From Gammaproteobacteria bacterium (GTDB taxonomy: Bacteria; Pseudomonadota; Gammaproteobacteria; Steroidobacterales; Steroidobacteraceae): DNA of 35,944 nucleotides. Shown here piece by piece: positions 1 through 8,753 of the stretch. The DNA is taken from assembly GCA_003134045.1 (NCBI GenBank), contig PLAH01000095.1:1-35944 (forward strand), given 5' to 3'. Position numbers and translations under genes: made by a program. Position 1 is the first letter of the stretch; every line of letters begins with the position of its first letter. The notes below the pieces were generated by a model. That model searched no databases. It had not been told where the DNA came from and saw only the letters and a list, made by a program, of their open reading frames with translations.

Positions 1-633
1 GTCGCCGCCACCGCGCGCGCGGTCGCATCGCGCGACTACGGCTCGCACGACTTTCGAGTGGTGCTCGGGATTCTGTTGGGAACCCTTCCGCTCATCGTCG
101 CCGGTCTGCTGCTGAAACCCGTGCTCAACGGTTGTCACTCGCCGCTGCGGGGGTTGCTGGTGGTCGGTAGCGCGTCGATCGTCATGTCGCTGCTGCTGGC
201 GCTCGCCGAAAAAATGGCCCGGCATCGCCGCCCCTTCGCCGAGATCACGTTGCGCGACGGAATCATCGTCGGTCTGGCCCAGGCCTTCGCGCTGGTGCCG
301 GGCGTGTCTCGGTCGGGCGCCACGCTGACGGCGGGTCTTTTCTGCGGCATGCAGCGCGAGACGGCGGCGCGCTTCTCGTTTTTGCTGGGGCTGCCGGCGG
401 TGACGCTGGCCGGACTCTATGAGCTGCGAGTGCTCTTCAAGGCGGGCTTGAGCTCCGATGGCTGGATCACGCTGCTCATCGGTTTGCTGTTCGCGAGCAT
501 CACCGCGTTCATCGCCATTTACGGATTGCTGCGTTACCTGGAGCGGCGCAGCACGTGGATTTTCGTCTGGTATCGATTGATTTTCGGCATCGGCATCGTG
601 GTCGCGGTGTTGGGCGGATACCTGCACGACTAG
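1..633 (+). CDS. uppP: Undecaprenyl-diphosphatase UppP (BacA), 5' end cut off
   Basis: UppP is an inner-membrane enzyme that dephosphorylates undecaprenyl pyrophosphate, recycling the lipid carrier for peptidoglycan and other envelope polymers. The reading frame is open from base 1, so the N-terminal third (including the first conserved acidic motif of the family) lies outside the window. The visible part keeps the family signature PGVSRSGAT at about 298-325, which holds the catalytic Ser/Arg residues, followed by FSFLLGLPA and several hydrophobic membrane segments through to the C-terminus. Its match to E. coli BacA is clear by eye. The next gene starts 43 bp downstream on the same strand, with no terminator visible between them. 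Confidence 0.95.
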   Translation, partial: VAATARAVASRDYGSHDFRVVLGILLGTLPLIVAGLLLKPVLNGCHSPLRGLLVVGSASIVMSLLLALAEKMARHRRPFAEITLRDGIIVGLAQAFALVPGVSRSGATLTAGLFCGMQRETAARFSFLLGLPAVTLAGLYELRVLFKAGLSSDGWITLLIGLLFASITAFIAIYGLLRYLERRSTWIFVWYRLIFGIGIVVAVLGGYLHD

Positions 634-676
634 GCCCCAGATATGTTCCGAGAAGTTTCCCTGGCATGAAGCTTCA

Positions 677-2962
677 ATGACCAAGGGGCTGCTGATCGCC
701 TGCCTCATGGCGCTGGCCGCTGCCTGCTCGGCGCAGGCGGCCGTGCGCGTACTCGTGGGTCCGACGCCCATCGTGAAGGGTGATGCGAGAGCGGCGGGCG
801 ACATCACCGTGGTCAACGAAAAACTGGCGTTTGCGCTGGCGGTGCAATCGCCGGTGCCCTACGGCGTTGCGCGCGGCGCGCTCATCGACTTGGCGCCGGT
901 CACCGACGGCACGATCGGCCGCGACCGTGTGGTGTTCGCGGATTTCATTCCCAACAATTGGTCCGCTTGGCCGAATACCTATCAGCACGTCGACATCGTG
1001 GAGAAGGGCCCCGAGCGTGTGCAGATTCGCACCACGCGCGACTGGGGCAAGGCCACGGTCGTCACGGTGTATGTGCTCGAGGCGAATTCCGATCACGTGG
1101 AAATTCGAACCACGCTGCGCAATGGCGGCGACGTGGCTCTGCCCAATCTGCTGTCCGGGTTGACGCTGTGGCCGAACAGCGGATTCATGTTCGGAGTGCC
1201 GGGCCTGCAAGGAGTGCCGGAGGGCAAGGCCGACGCGCCGCTCGCGCACCGCGTGGTCGCTTACGATGAAGATTGGGCCATCGCGCTGCATGCGGATTAT
1301 TTCGATCATATCGGCGACGGGTCGAAGGATCTGTATGCGCTCACCACGGTGGCGCCGGGCCAGAGCGTGAGCTTCGAGGGGTGGCTGCAGGTGCGTCCCA
1401 GCGGCGATCTGGCGCCGGTGGTGCGCGCCGAGATCGAGCGCGGCCATCTCGCCGCGGGCAGCGTTCACGGCGTCGTGCTCGGCCGCGATGCGAAACCGAT
1501 CGCGCAGCCGGTGGTCGTCGTGGAAAAACAAGGCAAGCCGTATGCGTGGGTCGTCGGACACGGCGGCCGCTATGAGATCGAGCTGCCGGAGGGCGAGTAC
1601 TCTCTGTACGCCACGGCCAAGAACACGTCGCAAAGCCGCAAACTCGCCTTGCACGTGCGGCGCGGTTCGAACCGCGCCGACTTCCGCGATCTCGGCGCTC
1701 CGGGGCGCGTCGAGTTCGCGGTGACGAATGCACGTGACGGCAAGCCGCTGGACGCGCGCATCGTGATCGTCGAGGGCCAGAAGCCGTTCGTCGAATTTTT
1801 AGGCCGGCAAACGTTCTTCACGGAGCTCGAGGCCCAAGGACGCGCCGTGGTGCCCATCGCGCCCGGCCACTACGTCTTCTCCGTATCGTCCGGCGGCGGC
1901 TTCCTGGGGCCGAGCCGGCAGGTGGCGGTCGACATCGCGCCCGGCGGCGTCGATCGCCCGCACGTGGAACTGACGCGGCTGTTCGATCCGCCCGCCGCAG
2001 GCTGGTACGCGGCCGATCTGCACCATCATGCGGATCAGGCCGAAGCCGTGACCCCACCCGCCGATCTCGCCCGGTCGCAGCTGGCGGCCGGATTGGATCT
2101 CCTGTTCGTCAGCGATCACGACTCCACCGTCAATCATCAGGCATTGCAGCTCATCGCCGATCGCCGCGGCGTACCGTTCATCCCCGGCGTGGAATTGTCA
2201 CCCTCCTGGGGCCATTTCAACGCGTATCCGCTGACGCTGGGTCAGCGGTTGGCGATCGACACGTCGGTCGCGAGCATCGGCGACATTCTGCAAGAGGCGC
2301 GGCGCCAGGGCGCCATCGTCGTGCAGGTCAATCATCCCTTCATTCCTTATGGGTATTTCACCAGCGTCGCCGGCGGCGTCGCGCCGGGCGGTTTCAATCC
2401 GGGCTTCGACCTGATGGAGATCAACCAGTCCGCGCCGGACGACGACGACAAGGTCGCGCACGCTCTGTGGGATTTCTGGAACGCCGGAAAACCCTACTAC
2501 CTGAGCGCGGGCACGGATACCCACGATGTGTGGAATTTCAAGTCCGGCGAGGTTCGCGTTCTGGTGCACGTCGATGGCCAGATCACTGCCAAGAGTTTCG
2601 CCGAAGGACTGAAGGCGGGGCACGCCTACGTGACTCACGGCCCGCTCATCGTTCCCTCGATCCTGTTCGGCGACCGACTTAAGGTGAAAACCGGCGAGGC
2701 GTTGGCGCTGGGTTTCGATCTGGAATCGGTCGACGGCTTGAAGAGCCTCGAGCTGATCGGCGCGGGGGTGATTGCCGCCAACAGGATCTTGGAGGGCGCG
2801 CCGCAGCGCATGCATGTCGATTTTCCGCTGACCGCGCCGCGCGCCGCGTGGTACGCGCTGGTGGTCGAGGATGTGCGGGGCAAGCGAGCGTATACGAATC
2901 CGATCTGGATCGACGCGGCGGGGACCGATACGCCGCGCATCACTCCGGCGGCGACCCCGTAG
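677..2962 (+). CDS. Exported CehA/McbA-family metallohydrolase (PHP domain)
   Basis: This 761-aa protein has a cleavable signal peptide (residues 1 to about 21, ending AQA), so it should act in the periplasm or outside the cell. A carboxypeptidase-regulatory-like beta domain lies near residues 265-340 (GVVLGRDAKPIAQP, GGRYEIELPEGEY). The PHP-type metal site sits at about 440-620: ADLHHHAD (about 445), FVSDHD, GVELSPSWGHFN, VQVNHPF and SAGTDTHD (about 610). These His/Asp residues form the expected metal cluster. The founding members CehA and McbA hydrolyse aryl carbamates, but the family is broad and the substrate here is unknown. The long N-terminal part looks beta-rich and I do not recognise it. 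The start was chosen because the signal peptide begins at this ATG; an ATG 12 bp upstream runs straight into a stop. Confidence 0.85.
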   Translation: MTKGLLIACLMALAAACSAQAAVRVLVGPTPIVKGDARAAGDITVVNEKLAFALAVQSPVPYGVARGALIDLAPVTDGTIGRDRVVFADFIPNNWSAWPNTYQHVDIVEKGPERVQIRTTRDWGKATVVTVYVLEANSDHVEIRTTLRNGGDVALPNLLSGLTLWPNSGFMFGVPGLQGVPEGKADAPLAHRVVAYDEDWAIALHADYFDHIGDGSKDLYALTTVAPGQSVSFEGWLQVRPSGDLAPVVRAEIERGHLAAGSVHGVVLGRDAKPIAQPVVVVEKQGKPYAWVVGHGGRYEIELPEGEYSLYATAKNTSQSRKLALHVRRGSNRADFRDLGAPGRVEFAVTNARDGKPLDARIVIVEGQKPFVEFLGRQTFFTELEAQGRAVVPIAPGHYVFSVSSGGGFLGPSRQVAVDIAPGGVDRPHVELTRLFDPPAAGWYAADLHHHADQAEAVTPPADLARSQLAAGLDLLFVSDHDSTVNHQALQLIADRRGVPFIPGVELSPSWGHFNAYPLTLGQRLAIDTSVASIGDILQEARRQGAIVVQVNHPFIPYGYFTSVAGGVAPGGFNPGFDLMEINQSAPDDDDKVAHALWDFWNAGKPYYLSAGTDTHDVWNFKSGEVRVLVHVDGQITAKSFAEGLKAGHAYVTHGPLIVPSILFGDRLKVKTGEALALGFDLESVDGLKSLELIGAGVIAANRILEGAPQRMHVDFPLTAPRAAWYALVVEDVRGKRAYTNPIWIDAAGTDTPRITPAATP
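1658..1679. repeat. 22-bp perfect palindrome inside the CehA-like gene
   Basis: The sequence centred on GGTTCGAACC and flanked by CGGCGC/GCGCCG reads identically on both strands over 22 bp. It lies within coding sequence (Arg-Arg-Gly-Ser-Asn-Arg-Ala) and is not placed like a promoter operator. High GC makes such palindromes somewhat more likely by chance. Confidence 0.6.
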
Positions 2963-2996
2963 CCCAAGCCGGACGGCCCGCGGCGCTTGGCGGTGG

Positions 2997-3449
2997 TCAG
3001 CCTTGCCGCTGCCAGGTTTGCGACCGGCCGAGCAGTGAAAATCCGATATAGCCACGCACGCTGAGGCGCGTGCCTCCTGGTTCCACGTGCATCTTGCAGC
3101 GGTACACCGATCCCGACTCCGGATCGAGGATGTCGCCGCCTGTGTATTCGCCGCCGTCGGCCCGCATGTTGCGAACGATCACCAGGCCGATGATGGGCTG
3201 GTTCTTGCGTTTGTCGGTGCAGACGGCGCAGACGCGCTGTTCCGCGCCGGGCGTGAAACTCTGCTCGATGCGCCCGAACAGCTTGCCGTCCTGCTCGTAA
3301 ATGCGAACCATGGCGCGCGCATTGCCGGTTTTATCGTCGAAGGTTTTCCACAGACCGAGCGGCGATGCCGAGTCCGCGGCCCGCACCGGAAGTGCAGGGA
3401 ATCCGCCGAGCATCAGCAGGGTCAGCAAGGCGATTCGGACAGCAGGCAT
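2997..3449 (-). CDS. DUF2147 family exported small protein
   Basis: This 150-aa protein has a signal peptide (MPAVRIALLTLLMLGG...VRAAD). It continues with the DUF2147 pattern: SPLGLWKTFDDKTG, an ARAMVRIYEQDGKLFGRI stretch, a Cys-x-x-Cys pair in CAVCTDKRKNQP and the ending SVRGYIGFSLLGRSQTW. The family is periplasmic or exported and has no established biochemical function. The frame stays open far upstream, but the ATG at 3449 is the one that begins a signal peptide. It lies 50 bp downstream of the DUF3455 gene on the same strand, so the two may be co-transcribed. It converges on the CehA-like gene with a 34-bp gap and no clear terminator. Confidence 0.85.
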   Translation of the reverse strand: MPAVRIALLTLLMLGGFPALPVRAADSASPLGLWKTFDDKTGNARAMVRIYEQDGKLFGRIEQSFTPGAEQRVCAVCTDKRKNQPIIGLVIVRNMRADGGEYTGGDILDPESGSVYRCKMHVEPGGTRLSVRGYIGFSLLGRSQTWQRQG

Positions 3450-3499
3450 GATGTCGACCCTCGTAACCGCAGCTGGCCGAACGGCCGCGCCGTGCCGCG

Positions 3500-4051
3500 T
3501 CAAGGCGCCGCCTTGTAGAAATAATAATCCGCCGAATAGCCGACCCGCACTTCCGTGCCCGAATATTGCGCACCACATCCGGTGGACGGCGCCTTGCCGC
3601 CGGCGGTATGCAGGCGCTGGATGAATTGCACGTCGCTGAACACGCCGCTGCCCGATGTTTGCTTGGCGCGCAGCAGTAACCACGGGATGGCCGAGGGATC
3701 CGGCCCCGGGGCGCGCGCGACCACCTCGCCGACCACTTTGCTGCCGTCGTTGGCCTCCCAGGTGGGACCCGCGTAGTGCTTGCCCAATTCCTTGCCGGCC
3801 TCGTAGCGCAGCTGCGCTTCCGGCGCTTTGAGCGTCCAGGCGAATACGGCCGGGTCCCCGGTGCCCCCCTGGCACTCATAGATCTGCGCCCCGATGCCGT
3901 GCGCGGAGAGGGAGAGCACCTGTCCTGCCGCTGTTTTCAGCGGTTCGGGCACGCTCACCGTGCTGCGCGGCGCCGCGCAGCCGGTCATTCCGAGCGCTGC
4001 GCATAGGGCGGCGGACAACCATGATTGTCGATTCGGCGTTCCTTCGTTCAT
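3500..4051 (-). CDS. DUF3455 family lipoprotein
   Basis: This 183-aa protein begins with a signal peptide ending in a lipobox (GMTGC), so it is probably a lipid-anchored envelope protein. The body matches DUF3455: GAQIYECQGGTG, WTLKAPEAQL, GKHYAGPTWEANDGSKVVGE, AIPWLLLRAKQT, FIQRLHTAGGKAP and a C-terminal YSADYYFYK. No activity is known for the family. The ATG at 4051 is preceded by GGAG at good spacing, which supports this start over the longer open frame. It is probably the first gene of a two-gene unit with the DUF2147 gene. Confidence 0.85.
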   Translation of the reverse strand: MNEGTPNRQSWLSAALCAALGMTGCAAPRSTVSVPEPLKTAAGQVLSLSAHGIGAQIYECQGGTGDPAVFAWTLKAPEAQLRYEAGKELGKHYAGPTWEANDGSKVVGEVVARAPGPDPSAIPWLLLRAKQTSGSGVFSDVQFIQRLHTAGGKAPSTGCGAQYSGTEVRVGYSADYYFYKAAP

Positions 4052-4163
4052 CGCCGCTCCGGCATGCTCGTCGACTCCTGGCGTACGGACGATTGAATTA
4101 TACTCTCTCGTACCACCGCATACCGGCCGAGGTCTGCCGCCGGCCATGCACTTCGGAGAGTCC

Positions 4164-4283
4164 GTGAAACCTGAGTTTTTCTCGACGGAAGGGCGCCTCG
4201 TCGCCGGCTATTTTCGCTTCAGAGGCTGGCGCAAGATTCGATTGGGAGTGGCCGAGGCGCAGGCCCCCGCGCCCGGCGTGTGA
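4164..4283 (+). CDS. Possible 39-aa leader ORF coupled to the glycosyltransferase gene
   Basis: A short frame begins with GTG 4164, preceded by GGAG five bases upstream. It encodes a basic peptide containing VAGYFRFRGWRKIRLGVAEA and ends in a TGA that overlaps the GTG start of the next gene (GTGA). An in-frame ATG at 4146 would make it 45 aa. The ribosome site plus stop/start overlap suggest translation and translational coupling. The peptide itself is not recognised and could be chance in GC-rich DNA. Confidence 0.35.
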   Translation: MKPEFFSTEGRLVAGYFRFRGWRKIRLGVAEAQAPAPGV

Positions 4284-5443
4284 CGGCGATGCCGGGCTCC
4301 GCCGCAAGCTCCAAACGTCCGTTGGTGGTACGCTGCGGCGCGTTCGGCGACATGGTGTTGATCACGGCGCTGATCCACGAACTGGCGCAGCAATTCGGGT
4401 GCGAGGTGGACGTGGTGACCTCGGGACCGTGGAGCGCGCCGTTGCTGCGCGGACAACCCGGTGTCGGCGAGATTCTGAGCGTTCGCAGCCGCAAGGCACC
4501 TTATTGGCTCAGCGTGGATCAGCAACGTGTCGTGCGCCGGCTGCGCGCACGCGGCCCAGGCCCCACCTGGTATTGCGACGGCAACGACGCCGCACGGCCG
4601 CTGCTGACGCGCGCCGGTGTTCCGGACCGATTCATCGTCGAGGTGAAGGATCATCCATTGCTGCCGGGCGAGCACGCCACGCAACAATGGCGGCGCCTCG
4701 CGCACATCATGCCGCCTGCGCTCACGACCGCGCCCGAGTCCGCCAGCGCCGCCGCCGTGCGCGCGCCGGCCTCCGGTTGCGCGCCGGCGTTCGCCTCTGG
4801 ACCCGCGGCCGGCCTCGCGGACTTCGCGGCCCTAGCCGCTCCCGGCGGTTGCTGCCTCGAGGTCAGCGACGCGCAGCGTGACGATCTCGAGCGCTGGCTG
4901 CCGACTCGCCTGCCATCCGCGCCGCTCATCGCGATTCAAGCGGGCAACAAGCGCACCATGCGACGCGGCTTGCGGCGCCTGGCCGTCAACCACAAATACT
5001 GGCCCAACGAACGCTGGGCGCTGGTTTTGCGGCATCTGCGGGCACGGCATCCCGGGCACGCGATCGTTTTGCTGGGCGCCGTCCCCGAATACGGCTTGAA
5101 CGAAGAGCTGGCGGCGCTCGCCGGAATCGCTCGGCTCTACAACGTGGCGGACGATTTGCCCGTTACTCGCCTGATCGCGTTGCTGGCGCGCGCGGAAGGT
5201 CTCGTCACCGTGGATTCGGGTCCGGCGCACGCCGCTGCCGCCGTGGGCTGTCCCCAGGTGGTGCTGTTCGGCAATGCCTCGACATCGCTTTATCGCCCCT
5301 GGGGTACCAGCGGCGCCGACGTGAAGGTGCTCACCGGCCGGATCGACGGCGAGCCCAGCATGCTGGGCATCGGACCCGGCGAGGTCGCCGCTGCCTGGGA
5401 TGCCCTGCGGCTCAGGCCAACGCGCGCATCATATCCGGAGTGA
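4280..5443 (+). CDS. Glycosyltransferase family 9 (heptosyltransferase-like) protein
   Basis: This 387-aa cytoplasmic or membrane-associated transferase is of the ADP-heptose:LPS heptosyltransferase type (GT9, GT-B fold). The N-terminal domain starts LVVRCGAFGDMVLITALIHEL, the usual acceptor-side nucleotide-like fold with G-A-F-G-D. The C-terminal donor domain holds IAIQAGNKRTMRRG, the WALVLRHLRARHPGHAIVLLG segment and the family hallmark VDSGPAHAAAAVG followed by VVLFGNAS. The GTG start at 4280 overlaps the stop of a mini-ORF; an internal ATG at 4289 is an alternative. The acceptor (LPS core or another glycan) cannot be read from sequence. Its 3' end overlaps glgC on the other strand by 32 bp. 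Confidence 0.85.
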   Translation: MTAMPGSAASSKRPLVVRCGAFGDMVLITALIHELAQQFGCEVDVVTSGPWSAPLLRGQPGVGEILSVRSRKAPYWLSVDQQRVVRRLRARGPGPTWYCDGNDAARPLLTRAGVPDRFIVEVKDHPLLPGEHATQQWRRLAHIMPPALTTAPESASAAAVRAPASGCAPAFASGPAAGLADFAALAAPGGCCLEVSDAQRDDLERWLPTRLPSAPLIAIQAGNKRTMRRGLRRLAVNHKYWPNERWALVLRHLRARHPGHAIVLLGAVPEYGLNEELAALAGIARLYNVADDLPVTRLIALLARAEGLVTVDSGPAHAAAAVGCPQVVLFGNASTSLYRPWGTSGADVKVLTGRIDGEPSMLGIGPGEVAAAWDALRLRPTRASYPE

Positions 5444-6677
5444 CCAGAACGACGCCGCGCCGGGTGACGAAGAAGCGCTTCTTGTCTTCGTCCGGATCCT
5501 GGCCGATCTGCATCCCGTCCGGAATGACGCAATTCTCATCGATGATGCAGCGGGTGATCTTGGTGCGGCGGCCGATCGTCACGCCGGGCAGCAACACGGA
5601 GCTGTCGATGACGCTGAATTCCTCGATGCGCACGTCGCTCGACAGCAACGACTGCGCCACGTATGCGCCGGAGATGATGCAGCCTCCGGCGACCATGGAA
5701 TTGACGGCCGTGCCGCGCCGGCCTTCTCCATCCAGCACGAACTTGGCCGGCGGCTGCTGTGCCTGGTAGGTCCAGATCGGCCATTGGTGATCGTAGATGT
5801 TCAGTTCGGGATTGAGCGACACCAATTCCATGTTGGCTTCGTAGAGCGCGTCGACGTTGCCGACGTCGCGCCAGTAGTTCTGCGCGCGCGTCTCGACATC
5901 CTCGAAGGGATAGGCGAACACGCGCATGCGGTCGATCGCCGGCGGAATGATGTTCTTGCCGAAATCGTGGCTGCTGTCTTCGTTCGCCGCATCGTCGGTC
6001 AGCAATTTCTCCAGCCGGTCCAAGGCGATGCAGTAGATGCCCATGGAGGCGCGCGCCAGATGCGCATTGCCGATGATGGGATCCGGATCCTGCGGCTTTT
6101 CGGCGAATTTCACGACGCGATTGGTGTCGTCCGTGGTGAGGATGCCGAACTCGTTGGCGCGCTCGATGGGTACGTCCACGACGCCCACGGTGATGTCCGC
6201 TTCGCATTGTTCGTGGTAGGCGATCATCGGACCGTAATCCATCTTGTAGATGTGATCGCCCGCGAGGATCAGCACGTGCGTGGGATTGTGCGATCGGATG
6301 AACTCCATATTCTGGTACACCGAGTCTGCCGTGCCTCGATACCAATGCGTGCCGATCTGCTGCTGGGCGGGAATGAATTCCACGAACTCGCCGAGCTCGC
6401 CGCGCAGATAGCTCCAACCACGCTGGATGTGCTGGATGAGCGATTGAGCTTTGTACTGGGTGAGCACGGCAATTTGACGAATGCCTGAATTGACGCAGTT
6501 CGACAGCACGAAATCGATGATGCGAAATTTTCCGCCGAAGGGCGTTGCGGGCTTGCAGCGATGTTCGGTGAGCGCCTTGAGCCGTTCGCCGCGACCTCCC
6601 GCCATGACCACCGCCAACGTACCGCTGGTCAAACGGCTGACATAGCGTCCGGTGTTAGTACGAGCAGCGTGTCGCAT
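5412..6677 (-). CDS. glgC: Glucose-1-phosphate adenylyltransferase GlgC
   Basis: GlgC makes ADP-glucose from ATP and glucose-1-phosphate, the committed step of bacterial glycogen synthesis. The 421-aa product aligns along its length with E. coli GlgC. It has the nucleotide-binding loop VVMAGGRGERLKALT, KPATPFGGKFRIIDF, the catalytic WYRGTADSVYQN and AGDHIYKMDY segments, FVEKP-like KFAEKPQDPD, ASMGIY, SSHDFGKNIIP, YWRDVG, and a C-terminal left-handed beta-helix (NSMVAGGCIISG...VLLPGVTIG). The ATG at 6677 has AGGA at good spacing; a start at 6737 would add 20 residues with no match to the family. No glgA, glgB, glgP or glgX is adjacent, so it stands alone here. Confidence 0.96.
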   Translation of the reverse strand: MRHAARTNTGRYVSRLTSGTLAVVMAGGRGERLKALTEHRCKPATPFGGKFRIIDFVLSNCVNSGIRQIAVLTQYKAQSLIQHIQRGWSYLRGELGEFVEFIPAQQQIGTHWYRGTADSVYQNMEFIRSHNPTHVLILAGDHIYKMDYGPMIAYHEQCEADITVGVVDVPIERANEFGILTTDDTNRVVKFAEKPQDPDPIIGNAHLARASMGIYCIALDRLEKLLTDDAANEDSSHDFGKNIIPPAIDRMRVFAYPFEDVETRAQNYWRDVGNVDALYEANMELVSLNPELNIYDHQWPIWTYQAQQPPAKFVLDGEGRRGTAVNSMVAGGCIISGAYVAQSLLSSDVRIEEFSVIDSSVLLPGVTIGRRTKITRCIIDENCVIPDGMQIGQDPDEDKKRFFVTRRGVVLVTPDMMRALA

Positions 6678-6884
6678 ACAATCCTGGTCTAATCGTGAAC
6701 CGTTGAGCCAGCGTCCGAGCCATTGCCAGCGTGCCACAGTTAGGCCTGGGCCGCATCAGGTTTTTGGCGATTGCTATCGAGCGTTTCCCAGACTTTCGTT
6801 CGCGATGCCGCTCGCGTCTTCATGCCGCTGTGCGCGCCGAGGCGCAGCGCGCATCCGGAACTTCCACCGGTGCCGGGTTTGCAT

Positions 6885-8720
6885 CTATCGCGGCGTGTCG
6901 GCGCCGCCGGTTTCGAGCAAGGCATAGTGGCGACCGTTCGGCAGGGCATAGCGGCGCCGTGCGCGCAGTCCGGAATCCGATGCCCAAGCGGGCATGGCGT
7001 CGGATTCATCGGCGGGCAGTCCCGCGCTGTGCGTCAGGCCGAGCAGGCTGGCCAACTCGCGAACCGTGCGGCTGTCTTTGCGACCCGGCAATTGCGTCAT
7101 GACCAAACTGCCGGGCGCCTGGGTCAGCCGTTCCTTCAGGTGTTGGGTGGAGGTCGCGTTGATCGGACCGGCCATGAACTCGACCGACGTTCGGGCGTAC
7201 ATGTCGATGAATGCCCGGGTGGTCTCGTCCGATGAGAATAAAATCAGCGGCCGGCCGGCGCTGTCCCGTCCGATCGCCCGGCCGATGACGGCCAAGTCCT
7301 GCCAGGGATCGACGCGTCGGTAGATCTGCGACGCGGGCCCCACCAGCAGTGCGCAGTAGGCGAGCAGCAGCGCGAACAGCGCTGGCAGCGCACGGCCCTG
7401 CCGCACCGCGCACCAAGCTGATGCCAGGAACCCGGCGCCGAGCGCCAGCCCGACCGCGGAGATCGCCACGAAGGCGGTGCGAGTGTTCAAGGTATCCCAC
7501 GCGTCGCGCCCGAGCACGAGCAGCGCCGCCGTGAGCACCGCCACCGCCAACATCAGCAGGCCCGCGGTCGCACGGATCGCGCGGGCATCCCACAGGTCGC
7601 ACCGATCGAGGCGGCGTGTCCACCAGCCGAGCAGCAGCGCGAGCCCTGGAAGTGCCGGCGCCAGGTAGATATTGCGCGCCGTCGCGGCCACGGACAGGAC
7701 GGCCAGGGTGGGCAGGAATGTAGCCATGGCGAAGCGCGCGAGGCGCCACTCGTCGGGTATCGCCGGCTCAGGTCTGCCGGCGCGCACGGGCCCGAGACTG
7801 GGGAAGCGCATCAGGTGCGGCCGCCCGCGCGAACGCCACGCGGCGCGAATCGCGGCAAGCACCAACAGCGTCCACGGCCAAAGATACAGCGGCAGTTCGA
7901 TCAGATACTTGCCGGGAGTATTGCGATGGGCGGCGGCGTATTGCAGTTCCTCGGGCGCATCCACGTGGGCGAAGCGGCCGGCCAGATTGTTCCAGAAGAA
8001 TACTTTGAGGTGGGCGGGGCCGTCGGGGCCGGCATAGACGAAAGCCACCCAGGTCAGGATGAGCGCCGCCTGCACCGCGAAGCCCGCGTACAGTTCCCAG
8101 CGCCTGAGTTCGCGCCAACGCTTCTCCCAGATCACGAGGGTCGCCAGGGTGAGGACGGGCACCATCCAGCCGGCCGCACTCTTGCACAGGAACCCCAATG
8201 CCAGCGCCGCGTGCATGCATGTATAGCCGTACAGCCGTTCGCGGCGGCGCCCGGCATAGAAGCCGGTATAGAGGCCCCATAACGCCACCGCCACCGCGGC
8301 CACCAGCGGCGCGTCGGTCGCGAGCCAGATCGCCACCTGGTACGACAGCAAGAACGTCGTGATGGCTGCCGCCGCCGCCATGCCCGCGATCGGTCCCGCG
8401 GCGCGGCGTCCGATGGCGCCCACGGCGAGTGCGGTAACCAAGGCATAGAGCAGGTTCGGCAGGCGCGCGACCCATGCCGCCGCGCCCCAGCGGTCGATCG
8501 CGGCGCCGGCCACCCAATATGCAAGCGGGGGCTTCTCGCAAAAGGCCTCGCCGGCGAGCAGGGGTACGGCCTTGCCGGCCTGCCAACTCATGCGCCACGC
8601 GATGTCTGCCTCGCGCGGCTCGTCCGGCGTCCAATAGCCGCGGCCCAGTAAGCCGACGGCGACGCTCGCGGCGAGGCAGGCGCATAGCAACGCAAACCGG
8701 AAACGCGATCGATTCTGCAT
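6885..8720 (-). CDS. ArnT-like GT39 membrane glycosyltransferase
   Basis: This 611-aa polytopic membrane protein belongs to the dolichyl-phosphate-mannose/ArnT (GT39, PMT) superfamily. After a first membrane helix it shows YWTPDEPREADIAW, the acidic periplasmic-loop motif of the family, then FCEKPPLAYW, WVARLPNLLYALVTALAVG and about ten further hydrophobic segments (to about residue 470), with a soluble C-terminal part of about 140 residues. Members transfer sugars from polyprenyl phosphate to lipid A, proteins or other acceptors at the periplasmic face. The presence of UppP and a GT9 gene nearby fits envelope glycan work, but lipid A aminoarabinose modification is not implied because no other arn genes are present. 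The start ATG lacks a strong ribosome site. Confidence 0.82.
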   Translation of the reverse strand: MQNRSRFRFALLCACLAASVAVGLLGRGYWTPDEPREADIAWRMSWQAGKAVPLLAGEAFCEKPPLAYWVAGAAIDRWGAAAWVARLPNLLYALVTALAVGAIGRRAAGPIAGMAAAAAITTFLLSYQVAIWLATDAPLVAAVAVALWGLYTGFYAGRRRERLYGYTCMHAALALGFLCKSAAGWMVPVLTLATLVIWEKRWRELRRWELYAGFAVQAALILTWVAFVYAGPDGPAHLKVFFWNNLAGRFAHVDAPEELQYAAAHRNTPGKYLIELPLYLWPWTLLVLAAIRAAWRSRGRPHLMRFPSLGPVRAGRPEPAIPDEWRLARFAMATFLPTLAVLSVAATARNIYLAPALPGLALLLGWWTRRLDRCDLWDARAIRATAGLLMLAVAVLTAALLVLGRDAWDTLNTRTAFVAISAVGLALGAGFLASAWCAVRQGRALPALFALLLAYCALLVGPASQIYRRVDPWQDLAVIGRAIGRDSAGRPLILFSSDETTRAFIDMYARTSVEFMAGPINATSTQHLKERLTQAPGSLVMTQLPGRKDSRTVRELASLLGLTHSAGLPADESDAMPAWASDSGLRARRRYALPNGRHYALLETGGADTPR

Positions 8721-8753
8721 CAGTATACTGGGTAGACTGTAGGAGGAGCGCGC

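Noticed and set aside
6731..6736. TGGCAC on the minus strand upstream of glgC, resembling a sigma54 -24 box
   Set aside because: The position 10 bp further on lacks the required GC of the -12 element, so it is not a sigma54 promoter.
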